DNA of 64,000 nucleotides from Burkholderia ambifaria (GTDB lineage: Bacteria; Pseudomonadota; Gammaproteobacteria; Burkholderiales; Burkholderiaceae): assembly GCF_001443045.1 (NCBI RefSeq), contig NZ_LKPJ01000013.1, positions 1 to 64,000 on the forward strand, in the 5' to 3' direction. This document shows positions 18,676-27,721 of the stretch, in pieces. Every line of letters starts with the position of its first letter. Position 1 is the stretch's first letter. Made by a program: the position numbers and the translations under genes. The notes below the pieces were generated by a model that had not been told where the DNA came from, searched no databases, and worked only from the letters and a program-made list of their open reading frames with translations.

Positions 18676-18877
18676 GAAAAGAGGGGGGCCGGGGCGGGGC
18701 CGGGCAAGGTGCCGCGGCGCGTCCGGACAGGCCCGTTCGACTGGTGAGGCGCCGATTGTAGGAGTGCGGCGCGCGGGCATTAACGCAGCTACGGGGAAAC
18801 GATAGTTGCAGGCCGCGTAACAATCTGCCGCATCCGCTGGAGGAAAATAGCGGCTCCGCTACAGGTGGCTTACAGGA

Positions 18878-19825
18878 ATGGATACCCTACAAAACATGCG
18901 GGTGTTTACGCGCGTCGTCGAGACGGGCAGTTTCACCGCGGCCGCGCAATCGCTGAATTCGACGACGGGCGCGATGTCGCGCGCCGTGTCCGAGCTCGAG
19001 GCGCGCCTGCGCACCCGTCTGATGAATCGTTCGACGCGCCGTCTCGCGCTGACGTCGGCCGGCGAAAGCTATTTGCGGCGCTGCCGGCAGATTCTTGCCG
19101 ACGTCGATCGCGCCGAAGAAGAGGCGAGCTGCGCGCACGAGCGGCCGGCCGGCGTGCTGCGCATGCACAGTTTCGCGAGCGTCGGCCATCACTACGTGAT
19201 GCCCGCGCTGACGCGCTATCACACGCAGTATCCGGACGTGTCGATCGAGCTGTCGCTGTCGCAGCGCATGCCCGACCTGTTCGACGGCACGAGCGACATG
19301 GCGGTCGTCACCGCGTCGTCGCTGCCCGATTCGGAGCTCGTGTCGCATCTGCTGGGCTCGACCTTCAGCATCCTGTGCGCGTCGCCCGAGTACGTGAAGC
19401 GCCACGGCGCGCCGGCACGCCCGCAGGATCTCGGTGCACACGCGTGCCTGACGCTCTGCACGCCGGCTTTCCCGACCCACGAATGGGTGCTCGAAGGCGC
19501 CGAGGGCGTCGAGCAGATCCACGTGGCGGGGCCGGTGCAGACCAACACGGCCGAGTCGCTCGCGCTCGCGATCCGCGACGGCATCGGGATCGGCATGCTG
19601 CCGCTGTATTCGGCGATCGACGCGCTGCACGACGGCACGCTCGTGCGCGTGCTGCCCGGGCACATCCTGCAGAAGATGAACGTGTATGCGCTGTATCCGT
19701 CGCGCCGTTTCGTCGACGCGAAGGTGCGTACCTGGGTCGAGATGCTGCGCGCGCAGGTGCCGGGGATGATCGCGCGCGACGTCGAGATGCTGAACGCGAT
19801 CGACCGCGAACCGCAGGCCGCCTGA
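18878..19825 (+). CDS. LysR-family transcriptional regulator (AaeR-like position)
   Basis: 315 residues. The HTH is MRVFTRVVETGSFTAAAQSLNSTTGAMSRAVSELEARL, and a LysR effector domain follows with the characteristic S-L-P-D-S-E-L and GIGIGMLPLYSA segments. It is divergent from the FUSC efflux gene with 202 bp between start codons and is probably its regulator. The inducer is likely the exported aromatic compound (inference). Confidence 0.87.
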   Translation: MDTLQNMRVFTRVVETGSFTAAAQSLNSTTGAMSRAVSELEARLRTRLMNRSTRRLALTSAGESYLRRCRQILADVDRAEEEASCAHERPAGVLRMHSFASVGHHYVMPALTRYHTQYPDVSIELSLSQRMPDLFDGTSDMAVVTASSLPDSELVSHLLGSTFSILCASPEYVKRHGAPARPQDLGAHACLTLCTPAFPTHEWVLEGAEGVEQIHVAGPVQTNTAESLALAIRDGIGIGMLPLYSAIDALHDGTLVRVLPGHILQKMNVYALYPSRRFVDAKVRTWVEMLRAQVPGMIARDVEMLNAIDREPQAA

Positions 19826-19939
19826 GCATCGGTCCGCCGGACGTCGCACGTTACGAGGGGAGAGGCCGCATGATGCGGCCATGAACCGCGCGCCACCCGG
19901 AGCAGACGATCGCTCCGGGCCGCGCGCGTCGTCATGTCG

Positions 19940-20242
19940 TCACAGCGCGGGCTTCGCCGCGACGCCGGATTCGGTTGCGGGCGCACCCGCCGGACCGTAC
20001 GCGGCTTGCGCGGCCCGATGCCCGGCGATGCGCTGCGCGTTCAGGCGCGCCTGCGCGGCGAGGATGTCTTCCGGATAGTTGCCCGCTTCACCGCGCGCCG
20101 GGTTGTAGCCGACCGACTCCAGGTCGACCAGTTCCTGCAGCACCTGTGCACGCGTGACGGGCGATTGCGCCGACTGGGCGAACGACAGGGCCGGTGCGGC
20201 AAGCAGGACGGCAGCGGCGGCGGTGACGACGAGCGATTTCAC
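19940..20242 (-). CDS. DUF4148-type small secreted protein
   Basis: 100 residues, start GTG 20242 with CAGGAGAAC upstream. Sec signal (VKSLVVTAAAAVLLAAPALSFA), then the DUF4148 core VTRAQVLQELVDLESVGYNP...NYPEDILAAQARL. Nearly the same architecture occurs at 47031-47360 in this window, so the two are paralogues; this copy lacks the terminal YFG motif. Function unknown; the family is expanded in Burkholderiaceae. Confidence 0.85.
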   Translation of the reverse strand: MKSLVVTAAAAVLLAAPALSFAQSAQSPVTRAQVLQELVDLESVGYNPARGEAGNYPEDILAAQARLNAQRIAGHRAAQAAYGPAGAPATESGVAAKPAL

Positions 20243-20471
20243 GATGTTCTCCTGTGGATGGGGTAGGTGGCCGGTTCGGCGAACGAGGTTCGATCCGAAC
20301 CGTCGACGCCAGTCTATGCAGCGCGCATCGTCACAAAAACCCCGATTCCCGGCAGGCAGCTTTCCAGATGGCACAACATTGGGGCGCGTCGCCCGTGTCG
20401 ACCGGCCTCGCCTGCAGCGGCAGGGGGCATGGCCGGCGGGCGACGCGCCGTCACGTCATGCGGATCGGCGC

Positions 20472-21614
20472 TCAGAACCGCGTGCGCATGCCGATCGTGC
20501 CGACGATCTGGTTCGCGGTGCTCGATGCGCCGCCCGACGTGTTGATGAACGCCTGGTAGCCGCGGCCCGACGCGTGCTGGTACATCGCTTCCGCGTACAC
20601 GTCGGTGCGGCGCGACAGCTTGTACACCGCCTGCAGGTCGACCTGGTGCCACTTCGGATCGGTGCCGTGCTTGCTGTCCGGGTTCGACACGCTGCCGTCC
20701 GTATAGACGTAGGCTGCGCCGAGGCTGACGGCCGGCGTCACCGCATAGCGCACGTTCACGTCGTAGTTGTTGAACGCGACCTGGCCGGTGGAGCCGAACG
20801 AGCCCGAGTTGTCGTACTGCGAGCGCGTGTAGACGAAGCCGACGGTCGCCGGGCCGAACACGTAGCTGACGCCACCGCCATACGTGCGCATGCGGTCCGC
20901 GCCCACCGACCAGCCGCCCTGGCTGACGCCCTTCGCCTCGGCCACGTCCGTCGCGCCGGGGCTCGCGCTCGTCGAGCCCTTCGTGCCGTTCATCTGCAGG
21001 TACGCGCCTGCCAGCTTCAGCGGCCCGTTCGTGTAGCTCGCCGCGACGCTGTACGCGCGGTTGCCGGCGAAGTTCGTCGAGTTCGAGAAGCCGTACAGCG
21101 CGCCGACCTTGAAGCCCGCGAGCGAGTCGCTCGTGTACTTGACCGCGTTGTTGATGCGCACCGAGTGGTTCAGGTTGTCGTTGTCGAACGGATGCGCGAA
21201 GCCCGTATCGCCGAAATCGCCGGCCGTCGCGGACAGCGGCGCGACGAAGTCGACCATCGTGTCGTACTGGCGGCCGAGCGTCAGCGTGCCGTAGCCGGCG
21301 CTGCTCAGGCCGACGTATGCGTGCCGGCCGAACAGCTTGCCGTCCTGGCCGAGCGCGCCGTTGTTCGCGTTGAAGCCGTTCTCCAGCACGAACAGCGCCT
21401 TCAGGCCGCCGCCGAGATCCTCGCTGCCGCGCAGGCCGAAGCGGCTGCCGTTGATCGTGCCGCTGGCCATGCGCCACTGGGCGCTGCCATTCACGTTGTT
21501 GGTGTACGCGATGCCGGCGTCGATCAGGCCGTACAGCGTGACCGAGCTCTGCGCGTGCGCGAGCGGGGCGAACAGTGCGGCGGCGGATGCGGCGGCAATC
21601 AGGGTTTTGTTCAT
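20472..21614 (-). CDS. Gram-negative porin (OmpC/Omp32 type)
   Basis: 380 residues with a Sec signal (MNKTLIAAASAAALFAPLAHA) and the mature start QSSVTLYGLIDAGIAY. The Burkholderia porin pattern SRFGLRGSEDLGGGLKALF, the PEFR-less loop 3 region and a C-terminal Phe (GTIGMRTRF) for BAM recognition are visible. It should form a 16-strand trimeric channel in the outer membrane. AGGAGC lies upstream of ATG 21614. It is transcribed as a single gene. Confidence 0.93.
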   Translation of the reverse strand: MNKTLIAAASAAALFAPLAHAQSSVTLYGLIDAGIAYTNNVNGSAQWRMASGTINGSRFGLRGSEDLGGGLKALFVLENGFNANNGALGQDGKLFGRHAYVGLSSAGYGTLTLGRQYDTMVDFVAPLSATAGDFGDTGFAHPFDNDNLNHSVRINNAVKYTSDSLAGFKVGALYGFSNSTNFAGNRAYSVAASYTNGPLKLAGAYLQMNGTKGSTSASPGATDVAEAKGVSQGGWSVGADRMRTYGGGVSYVFGPATVGFVYTRSQYDNSGSFGSTGQVAFNNYDVNVRYAVTPAVSLGAAYVYTDGSVSNPDSKHGTDPKWHQVDLQAVYKLSRRTDVYAEAMYQHASGRGYQAFINTSGGASSTANQIVGTIGMRTRF

Positions 21615-21921
21615 GTAACTGCTCCTGCGTGTGGGACGGTGATCAAAGTTCGGCGCAAGTGTAGGGGCGCGTTCGCCCGATTCCGGCGCTCGGGGCGCGA
21701 GCGCTCCATTGCGAGTCGCGCAAGAGTGCGTCACACGGCGTTCACAAACCGTTGCCGCAGCCGGATGCCATGCGTTTTCGCCGGCGGTACGGTGTGCGAT
21801 GCGAGGTTGCCGCGCATGCCGTGTCGCGCATTGACAACACGCGTGGCGTTGGCACGGGAGTTGATCGCGGCACCGCGTGCGCGGAGAATGGGCAGTCCGA
21901 GTTCATCATCCGGAGACACCT
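21615..21921. other. Divergent intergenic region, 307 bp
   Basis: Separates the porin gene (minus strand) from the VOC gene (plus strand), so both promoters must lie here. It includes a short AT-richer stretch near 21640-21660 that may be the porin promoter. No gene, operator palindrome or terminator was recognised with confidence. Confidence 0.4.
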
Positions 21922-22386
21922 ATGGCCATGCCTCACCGACCGTCCTTCAGTGCCGCGCTGTGCTATCGCGACCCGAAAGGCGCATTGGACTGGCTCGAAC
22001 GCGCATTCGGTTTCGAGCGCTCGATCGTCGTCACCACGCCGGAAGGCGACATCGCGCATGCCGAAATGAAATTCGGCGACGGCCTCGTCACGCTCGGCGG
22101 CGCATGGGCCGACTTCATCGCATCGCCGCAAGACACCGGCGACCGCAACACGCAGAGCGTCCATGTGCACCTTCCTGCCGACGCGGATATTGACGCGCAT
22201 TGCGAGCATGCGCGTGCTGCCGGCGCGGAGATTCTGCAGGCGCCGGCCGACCAGTTCTACGGCGATCGCACGTATCGCGCCCGCGACCCTGGCCGGCATG
22301 TGTGGATATTCGGCAAACACGTGCGCGACGTGACGAACGACGAGATGAGCGCGGCGACCGGCCTGAAGATCGAAGACTTCAACTGA
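21922..22386 (+). CDS. VOC-family (glyoxalase/bleomycin-resistance-like) protein
   Basis: 154 residues from ATG 21922 (MAMPHRP) with CGGAGA upstream. It has the PhnB/YciA-like vicinal-oxygen-chelate pattern: AALCYRDPKGALDWLERAFGFE, GDIAHAEMKFGDG, HVHLPADADIDAHCEHARAAGAEILQAP and the C-terminal YRARDPGRHVWIFG. The His and Glu residues needed for metal binding are in place. The substrate is unknown. It stands 74 bp before the cytosine deaminase gene on the same strand and may be co-transcribed. Confidence 0.85.
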   Translation: MAMPHRPSFSAALCYRDPKGALDWLERAFGFERSIVVTTPEGDIAHAEMKFGDGLVTLGGAWADFIASPQDTGDRNTQSVHVHLPADADIDAHCEHARAAGAEILQAPADQFYGDRTYRARDPGRHVWIFGKHVRDVTNDEMSAATGLKIEDFN

Positions 22387-22460
22387 GCGCCGCACACATC
22401 ACCCGCAGCGCTTTTCCCCACCACGCGGCGCACCGGCGCCGCACGACGCACTGGACCTAC

Positions 22461-23702
22461 ATGAACCTCTTCAATGCACGCCTGCGCGGCCGCGACGGGC
22501 TGTTCACGATCGGCATCGATGGCGACAGGATCGCGCGAATCGACGCGCAAACCGCGCCGATAGCGCCGGCCGGCGCCGGCGATCTCGACGCGGGCGGCCG
22601 CCTCGCGATTGCGCCGCTCGTCGAGCCGCATATCCACCTCGATGCCGTGCTCACGGCCGGCGAGCCGGCCTGGAACATGAGCGGCACGCTGTTCGAGGGG
22701 ATCGAGCGCTGGTCCGAGCGCAAGGCGACCATCACGCACGAGGACACGAAGACGCGTGCGCATGCGGCAATCGGCATGCTGCGCGATCACGGCATCCAGC
22801 ACGTGCGCACCCATGTCGACGTCACCGATCCGACGCTCGCCGCGCTGAAGGCGATGCTCGAAGTGAAGGACGAGGCGCGCGGGCTGATCGACCTGCAGAT
22901 CGTCGCGTTTCCGCAGGAGGGCATCGAGTCGTTCGACGGCGGCCGTGCGCTGATGGAGCAGGCGATCGATCTCGGTGCGGACGTCGTCGGCGGGATCCCG
23001 CATTTCGAGAACACGCGCGAGCAGGGCGTCAGCTCGATCCGCTTCCTGATGGAACTGGCCGAGCGCACCGGCTGCCTCGTCGACGTGCATTGCGACGAGA
23101 CCGACGATCCGCATTCACGCTTTCTCGAAGTGCTCGCGGAAGAAGCCCGGGTGCGCGGGATGGGCGCGCGCGTGACGGCCAGCCACACGACCGCAATGGG
23201 CTCGTACGACAACGCGTACTGCTCGAAGCTGTTCCGGTTGCTGAAGCGCGCGGGTCTCAACTTCGTCTCGTGCCCGACCGAGAGCATCCATCTGCAGGGG
23301 CGTTTCGACACGTTTCCGAAGCGGCGCGGGCTCACGCGCGTCGCGGAGCTCGATCGCGCGGGCCTGAACGTGTGCTTCGGGCAGGATTCGATCAAGGATC
23401 CGTGGTATCCGCTCGGCAACGGCAATATCCTGCGCGTGCTCGACGCCGGCCTGCACATCTGCCACATGATGGGCTACCAGGACCTGCAGCGCTGCCTCGA
23501 CTTCGTGACCGATCACAGCGCGACGACGATGCATCTCGGCGACGGTTACGGGATCGCCGTCGGGCGGCCGGCGAACCTCGTCGTGCTCGACGCGGACAGC
23601 GACTACGAAGCCGTGCGCCGGCAGGCGAAGGCCACGCTGTCGGTTCGCCGCGGGAGGGTGATCATGCGGCGCGAGCCGGAGCGCGTCACGTATCCGGAGT
23701 GA
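22461..23702 (+). CDS. codA: Cytosine deaminase-type amidohydrolase
   Basis: A 413-residue amidohydrolase close to E. coli CodA in length and motifs. Metal ligands: PHIHLDAVLT (HxH), VDVHCDETDD, ASHTTAMGSYDNAYCSKLF and the catalytic Asp in CFGQDSIKDPWYPLGNGN. It converts cytosine to uracil and ammonia, or a related pyrimidine or isoguanine/creatinine-like substrate. Its 3' end lies against the truncated BKACE remnant on the other strand, so a deletion may have brought the two together. No codB permease is present nearby. Confidence 0.85.
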   Translation: MNLFNARLRGRDGLFTIGIDGDRIARIDAQTAPIAPAGAGDLDAGGRLAIAPLVEPHIHLDAVLTAGEPAWNMSGTLFEGIERWSERKATITHEDTKTRAHAAIGMLRDHGIQHVRTHVDVTDPTLAALKAMLEVKDEARGLIDLQIVAFPQEGIESFDGGRALMEQAIDLGADVVGGIPHFENTREQGVSSIRFLMELAERTGCLVDVHCDETDDPHSRFLEVLAEEARVRGMGARVTASHTTAMGSYDNAYCSKLFRLLKRAGLNFVSCPTESIHLQGRFDTFPKRRGLTRVAELDRAGLNVCFGQDSIKDPWYPLGNGNILRVLDAGLHICHMMGYQDLQRCLDFVTDHSATTMHLGDGYGIAVGRPANLVVLDADSDYEAVRRQAKATLSVRRGRVIMRREPERVTYPE

Positions 23703-23738
23703 GAGCGGCGGGTCGGGAGGCGGCATGCATCGTCGAGG

Positions 23739-24020
23739 GACGGTCATGTGCGGGCTGCCGCCCGACGTGAGATTGATCACCGCGTCCGTCTGCGCCTTGA
23801 TACGTGGCAAGAATTCGGCGAACACTGCCGGATCCTGCGTTGGCTTGCCGTCCGACGGGTTGCGCGCGTGCAGGTGCAGGATCGCGGCACCGGCCTGAGC
23901 AGCCGCGACGGCGGCTGTCTCGATCTGATGCGCCGTCACGGGCAGGTACGGCGACATCGACGGTGTGTGGATCGCGCCGGTCGGCGCGCAGGTGATGATG
24001 ACTTTGCGAGCGTTTGCCAC
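23739..24020 (-). pseudogene. N-terminal fragment of a BKACE (DUF849, beta-keto acid cleavage enzyme) gene
   Basis: From GTG 24020, with TAAGGA upstream, 94 residues match the start of the family. They run ARKVIITCAPTGAIHTPSM..., the metal/substrate loop HLHARNPSDGKP and LTSGGSPHMTV. Homology stops abruptly at about 23739; the frame then runs on antisense through the codA gene with no family likeness. Intact enzymes are about 300 residues, so two thirds are missing, including the catalytic HxH near the C-terminus. It followed the SDR gene in a GntR-controlled operon. Confidence 0.8.
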
Positions 24021-24055
24021 GGATGGATTCCTTACGGTGAGCGATGCAGGAGGCG

Positions 24056-24840
24056 TCAGAGCACTTCGACGTTGCCGCAGACGGAGATCTGCCATGCCCG
24101 CCCGGCGAGCACAGGAACAGCGCGGTCGCGGCGATTTCGGCCGGATCCGTCATGCGTCGCAGCGAGATCTTCTCGAGATAGCGCTTTTCCATCTCGTCGT
24201 AGCCGGTGCCGAGCTGCTGCGCGCGCGCCTCGATTACGCGGCGCATCCGCGGGCCGCGCACGATGCCGGGCTGGATCGCATTCACGCGGATGCCGAGCGG
24301 CCCGAGCTCGATCGCGAGGCTTTTCACGAGACCGACGACCGCCCACTTGGTTGCCGCGTACGGCGTGCGGAACGCGTAGCCGAGCCGCCCCGCGACCGAC
24401 GACAGCGCGATGATCGCGCCGCCGTGCTGCGTGTTACGCAGTAGCGGCACCGCGCGCCGCGCGAACTGGAATCGCGCGTTCAGGTTGATCGCAACCGTCT
24501 GCTCCCACTGCGCCGGGTCGATTTCGTCGATGCCGCCCGTCGGGCCCGCGATGCCTGCGTTGTTGACCGGCACGTCGAGGCCGCCGAGCATCGCCGCGAC
24601 ATCCGCGAACACGCGCTCGACCGCGGCCGGATCGGCTACGTCGGCCAGCGTCGCACTGATCGCGGTGCGCGACGGCCGGTCGGCCAGCGCCGCGATCACG
24701 GCTTGCGATGCATCGCACACATGGACGCGCGCGCCGCAGTCGGCGAACGTGTCGGCGATCTCGAGACCGATGCCCGAGGCTCCACCCGTCACGAGGACGC
24801 GCAGGCCGTCATAGGGTTTCAGCAGGTCGGAAGCTGTCAT
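24056..24840 (-). pseudogene. Short-chain dehydrogenase/reductase, frameshifted near the C-terminus
   Basis: From ATG 24840 a classical SDR is read: the cofactor motif VTGGASGIGLEIA, DVPVNNAGIAG (NNAG motif), the catalytic SS...YAATKW (Ser, Tyr, Lys) and IQPGIVRGPR. After ALFLCSPGGHG (about 24090) the frame changes. The conserved ending ISVCGNVEVL and its TGA at 24056 are in another frame, with about five residues missing. Unmodified, translation would continue into the BKACE remnant. The catalytic core is intact, but the tail that closes the substrate pocket is lost. Confidence 0.75.
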
Positions 24841-24913
24841 GCCGGGTAGTCTCCGTCGTTGAAGTTATCGGGTGCGGCGTCGCTCGTGGGCTGGCTGCCG
24901 CGAAATTCTGCTG

Positions 24914-25624
24914 CTACGGCTTTGCGTTCACGCGCCGCGGGGATTGCTCGGCCCGCAGCGTCGCAGCGAGATCATGCGCGGCGCCGCCGATGTCGAGCGC
25001 GATGCCGGCACGCACGCCGGCGCCGTCGAGCCGTTCGAGCGCATCGACGATCGCGCGGTGCGCGTCCATCGAACGCCGCATGTGCGGGAAATCGAGCGCG
25101 ACCATGTTGAGGAACGGTCCGACACGCATCCACAGGTTCTCGACGATCGCCAGCGTGCTTTCACTCGCGCCGTGCGCGTAGATCGCGCTGTGGAACGCGA
25201 AATTGCTCTGCAGGTACGCGCGTGAACGGCCGGCCTCGGCCTGTGCCTGCATCGTCGCGCAGGTCTTGCGCACGGCGGCGATCTGCGCGTCGGTCATCCG
25301 CGCGCAGGCACGTTCGGCGATGCAACCTTCGAGAGCGATCCGCACGTCGCGCAGTTCGTCGAGCATGTCGAGCGTCATCGGCGGCACGACGAGCGCGCGG
25401 TTCGGGCCGTCGACCAGCGCGCGTTCGGCGTGCAGCCGCGTAAGTGCGGCGCGCACAGGCATCGTCGACGAACCGACCGCCTCGGCGACGCTGCGCAGGC
25501 TCAGCGCCTGGCCGGGCGCGAAGCGGCCGCTCATCAGCGCTTCGCGCAGTTGCTGGTAGACCTTTTCGGCCATCGTTGCCGATTCGATTGCTTTCAGTGC
25601 GGGCGGGACGATACGGGGTGCCAA
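24914..25624 (-). CDS. GntR-family (FCD subfamily) regulator
   Basis: About 236 residues. Start TTG 25624 is preferred because CAGGAGAAC sits at ideal distance; a GTG at 25663 would include the operator-like palindrome in the gene. It has the winged-helix motif VYQQLREALMSGRFAPGQALSLRSVAEAVGSSTMPVRAALTRL, then an FCD domain with the metal-binding pattern (NFAFHSAIY, MDAHRAIVDAL). It precedes the SDR and BKACE remnants on the same strand, whose expression it presumably controlled. Confidence 0.85.
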   Translation of the reverse strand: MAPRIVPPALKAIESATMAEKVYQQLREALMSGRFAPGQALSLRSVAEAVGSSTMPVRAALTRLHAERALVDGPNRALVVPPMTLDMLDELRDVRIALEGCIAERACARMTDAQIAAVRKTCATMQAQAEAGRSRAYLQSNFAFHSAIYAHGASESTLAIVENLWMRVGPFLNMVALDFPHMRRSMDAHRAIVDALERLDGAGVRAGIALDIGGAAHDLAATLRAEQSPRRVNAKP

Positions 25625-25654
25625 GGCGGGTTCTCCTGCGTTTGATCTGCGAGC

Positions 25655-25672
25655 TGTGATCACACTTGTGAT
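25655..25672. promoter_or_regulatory. Likely GntR operator
   Basis: TGTGATCACA (25655-25664, perfect palindrome) overlaps ATCACA-CT-TGTGAT (25659-25672, inverted repeat). This puts two interlocked two-fold sites 31 bp upstream of the TTG start of the GntR gene. The GTGATCAC-type core is common for FCD-type GntR operators. Autoregulation is the natural reading. Confidence 0.6.
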
Positions 25673-25921
25673 GTGCGAAGTGATGTCGATCGGGCAACAG
25701 GAGTCAAGGTGGTCGGCGTTGGGGAAAACGAGGGGGAGGTGATACGCGAAGCGGCTTGCGGGTCCGTGCTGCCGCGATCGCCGTCATTACAAAAAACTTT
25801 CACTTCGTGCATCATCACGTTCGAGTTCGAGGGCCGCGAGGGGATTCGGAAGGCGCCAGCAATTGCGATTTTCCGATGGTGTTTCCTCCAATCGAATTCA
25901 TTCCAACAACAAGGAGCCATA
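25673..25921. other. Lower-GC intergenic stretch before the Tae4 gene
   Basis: About 250 bp with visibly lower GC than the surroundings, in line with the effector gene that follows. It holds the AAGGAG site at 25911-25916 for the GTG start at 25922. No gene is supported. Confidence 0.4.
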
Positions 25922-26421
25922 GTGAAACGACCGTCATTTGCCGTCGCATGGGCGGCATCTCAGCGAATCTACGATCCGGCCAATTCCGGCGAGCGTGTTG
26001 CGAAAGTGATAGGTGGATACGTTGAGAAAAACATCAACAATCCGAGCCCGACAGAGCGATGGAGCAATACGTGCGCGGTGAGGATGAGCTACATCCTCGG
26101 CGAGGCCGGCATGGTGATTCCCCGTATTCCTGGACAAACGGTATCGGGCGGAGACAATCGGCAATACTTTTTCGTGTCAGGGACTTGATCCGCTTTCTCG
26201 AGCAACGGTGGGGGAAGGCCGAGGGTGTCAAGTATCCGCCTTCGAACGGCGGACCACTCGCGGCCCGACAGGGCGTCATCCTGTTCGAGGTGTCGGGGTG
26301 GAGCGATGCACAGGGCCACGCCACGCTGTTTAACGGACGTACGTGTTACGACCACTGCTATTTCAACGAACCGGGCGCACGGTATCGTACGGATCGCGCG
26401 AATTTTTGGAGTTTGTCATGA
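25922..26421 (+). pseudogene. tae4: Type VI secretion amidase effector, Tae4 family, frameshifted
   Basis: GTG 25922 with AAGGAG upstream. Frame 1 gives MKRPSFAVAWAASQRIYDP... with the NlpC/P60-like catalytic Cys in WSNTCAVRMSYIL (about residue 51), and ends prematurely at 26186-26188. The second half is in another frame from about 26170: FRVRDLIRFLEQRWG, then FEVSGWSDAQGHATLFNG with the catalytic His, to TGA 26421. One T appears lost in the T5 run at 26168-26172; adding it restores one about 166-residue protein. Tae4 cleaves the D-Glu-mDAP bond in peptidoglycan of rivals. The stop overlaps the Tai4 start by 4 bp. It is lower in GC than its neighbours. Confidence 0.8.
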
Positions 26422-26858
26422 AGAGAACCCGGCTCGCAATCATGCTGGCGTGCGTTGCGATTCAACCGGCGATGGTTTCAGGGAGGGAGGCTCACGCCTC
26501 GCCGGAGGCTGGCTCACGGACCTATCTCCAGAACTTCAAGGACATGGTGCTCGCGGAGTGCCTGGCTACTGCTTACAAGCAGGCGCCGGATGTCGGCAAG
26601 GATATCGGTAGCAGCGTCAATGCGTTGCGCGACTGGACCTACTACGACATGGAGCGTGCGTCAGATGTCGTTCATGCGCTGGTGGCGAAGTACCTTGCAC
26701 GCGATTACCGGAATCCGGCTGTCGAATCGGAAATCAAGGACGTAAAATTCGACTTCCTGAAGTGCATGGACCTGTATCACGGCAAGGAACTGGACGCTGC
26801 CACGAAGAAGCTCGTCCTGCGCCCGAACAGCACGTATCGGGCCGAAAACCCGCGCTAG
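26418..26858 (+). CDS. tai4: Tai4-family type VI immunity protein
   Basis: 146 residues, ATG 26418 overlapping the Tae4 stop (ATGA). A Sec signal (MKRTRLAIMLACVAIQPAMVSG) would place it in the periplasm, where Tae4 acts. The rest is a helical domain with Cys pairs (AECLATAY, FLKCMDLY) and the RDWTYYDMERA segment expected of Tai4 proteins. It would bind and inhibit the cognate amidase. It is intact although the toxin gene is broken, and so could still protect against sister cells. No other T6SS gene is present in the window. Confidence 0.82.
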   Translation: MKRTRLAIMLACVAIQPAMVSGREAHASPEAGSRTYLQNFKDMVLAECLATAYKQAPDVGKDIGSSVNALRDWTYYDMERASDVVHALVAKYLARDYRNPAVESEIKDVKFDFLKCMDLYHGKELDAATKKLVLRPNSTYRAENPR

Positions 26859-26950
26859 TCCGCAGGCGCCGCAGCGGCGGAATCCGAACATCGCCATCCG
26901 CGCCCCGATCGTGCAGAATCGAACCCCCGATTCCCGCCGACGGATGCCGC

Positions 26951-27682
26951 ATGACCGATCCGAACGACCTGTCCGCCCGCCGCACCTACACCACCTTCGC
27001 GCAACGCTACGCAGACGTCGCGCCGACCAAGGCGCACAACGCGCTCTACGAGCGGCCGGCGACGATGGCGCTGCTCGGCGACGTCGACGGTCTGACGGTG
27101 CTCGACGCCGGCTGCGGGCCCGGCATCTGCAGCGAGCACCTCGCGCGCCACGGTGCGACCGTTCACGCGTTCGACATCACGCCCGAGATGGTCGCGCTGG
27201 CGAGAAGGCGCTGCGCGGGGCTTGCGGTCGACGTCGCGGAGGGCGATCTCGCGGCGCCGCTCGACTGGCTGTCCGACCATGTGTTCGACAAGATCCTGTG
27301 TTCGCTTGCGTTCGACTATGTGCGCGATCTCGCGCCGACGCTGCGCGAATTCCGGCGCGTCGCGCGGCCTGGCGCGACGCTGGTGTTTTCGATGGCGCAT
27401 CCGATGCGCGACTGGATGGACGAGCGTACGCGCGGGGATGGCACGTACTTCGAGACGAGCCGTTTCGGCTTCCATTGGTCGGGTTTCGGCGAACCGAAGC
27501 CCTATGTCGAAGCGTGGCGCCGGCCGCTCGGCGACATCCTGAACGCGCTCGCCGACGCCGGCTGGCGGCTCGACCGGTTCGTCGAACCGACGCCGCTGCC
27601 CGAGATGAAGGCCGTGTCGGAACGGCTCCATGCGGAGCTGTCGCTGGCGCCGGCCTTCCTCTGCATCCGCGCGTGCTGCTGA
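26951..27682 (+). CDS. Class I SAM-dependent methyltransferase
   Basis: 243 residues from ATG 26951. The SAM-binding motif I is LTVLDAGCGPGICSEHLA, motif post-I HAFDITPEMVALAR, motif II FDKILCSLAFDYV and motif III RVARPGATLVFSMAHP. This is the UbiE/BioC-like methyltransferase_11 type. The substrate is unknown. It is not part of an obvious operon; it is convergent with the cytochrome c peroxidase gene. Confidence 0.85.
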   Translation: MTDPNDLSARRTYTTFAQRYADVAPTKAHNALYERPATMALLGDVDGLTVLDAGCGPGICSEHLARHGATVHAFDITPEMVALARRRCAGLAVDVAEGDLAAPLDWLSDHVFDKILCSLAFDYVRDLAPTLREFRRVARPGATLVFSMAHPMRDWMDERTRGDGTYFETSRFGFHWSGFGEPKPYVEAWRRPLGDILNALADAGWRLDRFVEPTPLPEMKAVSERLHAELSLAPAFLCIRACC

Positions 27683-27721
27683 CACGGCACGCACGGCAAT
27701 CGTCAGCCGTCAGCCGGCCCC

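Noticed and set aside
25673..26858. A type VI secretion cluster around the Tae4/Tai4 pair
   Set aside because: No Hcp, VgrG, PAAR, TssB/C or ClpV gene lies on either side; the neighbours are a GntR gene and a methyltransferase.
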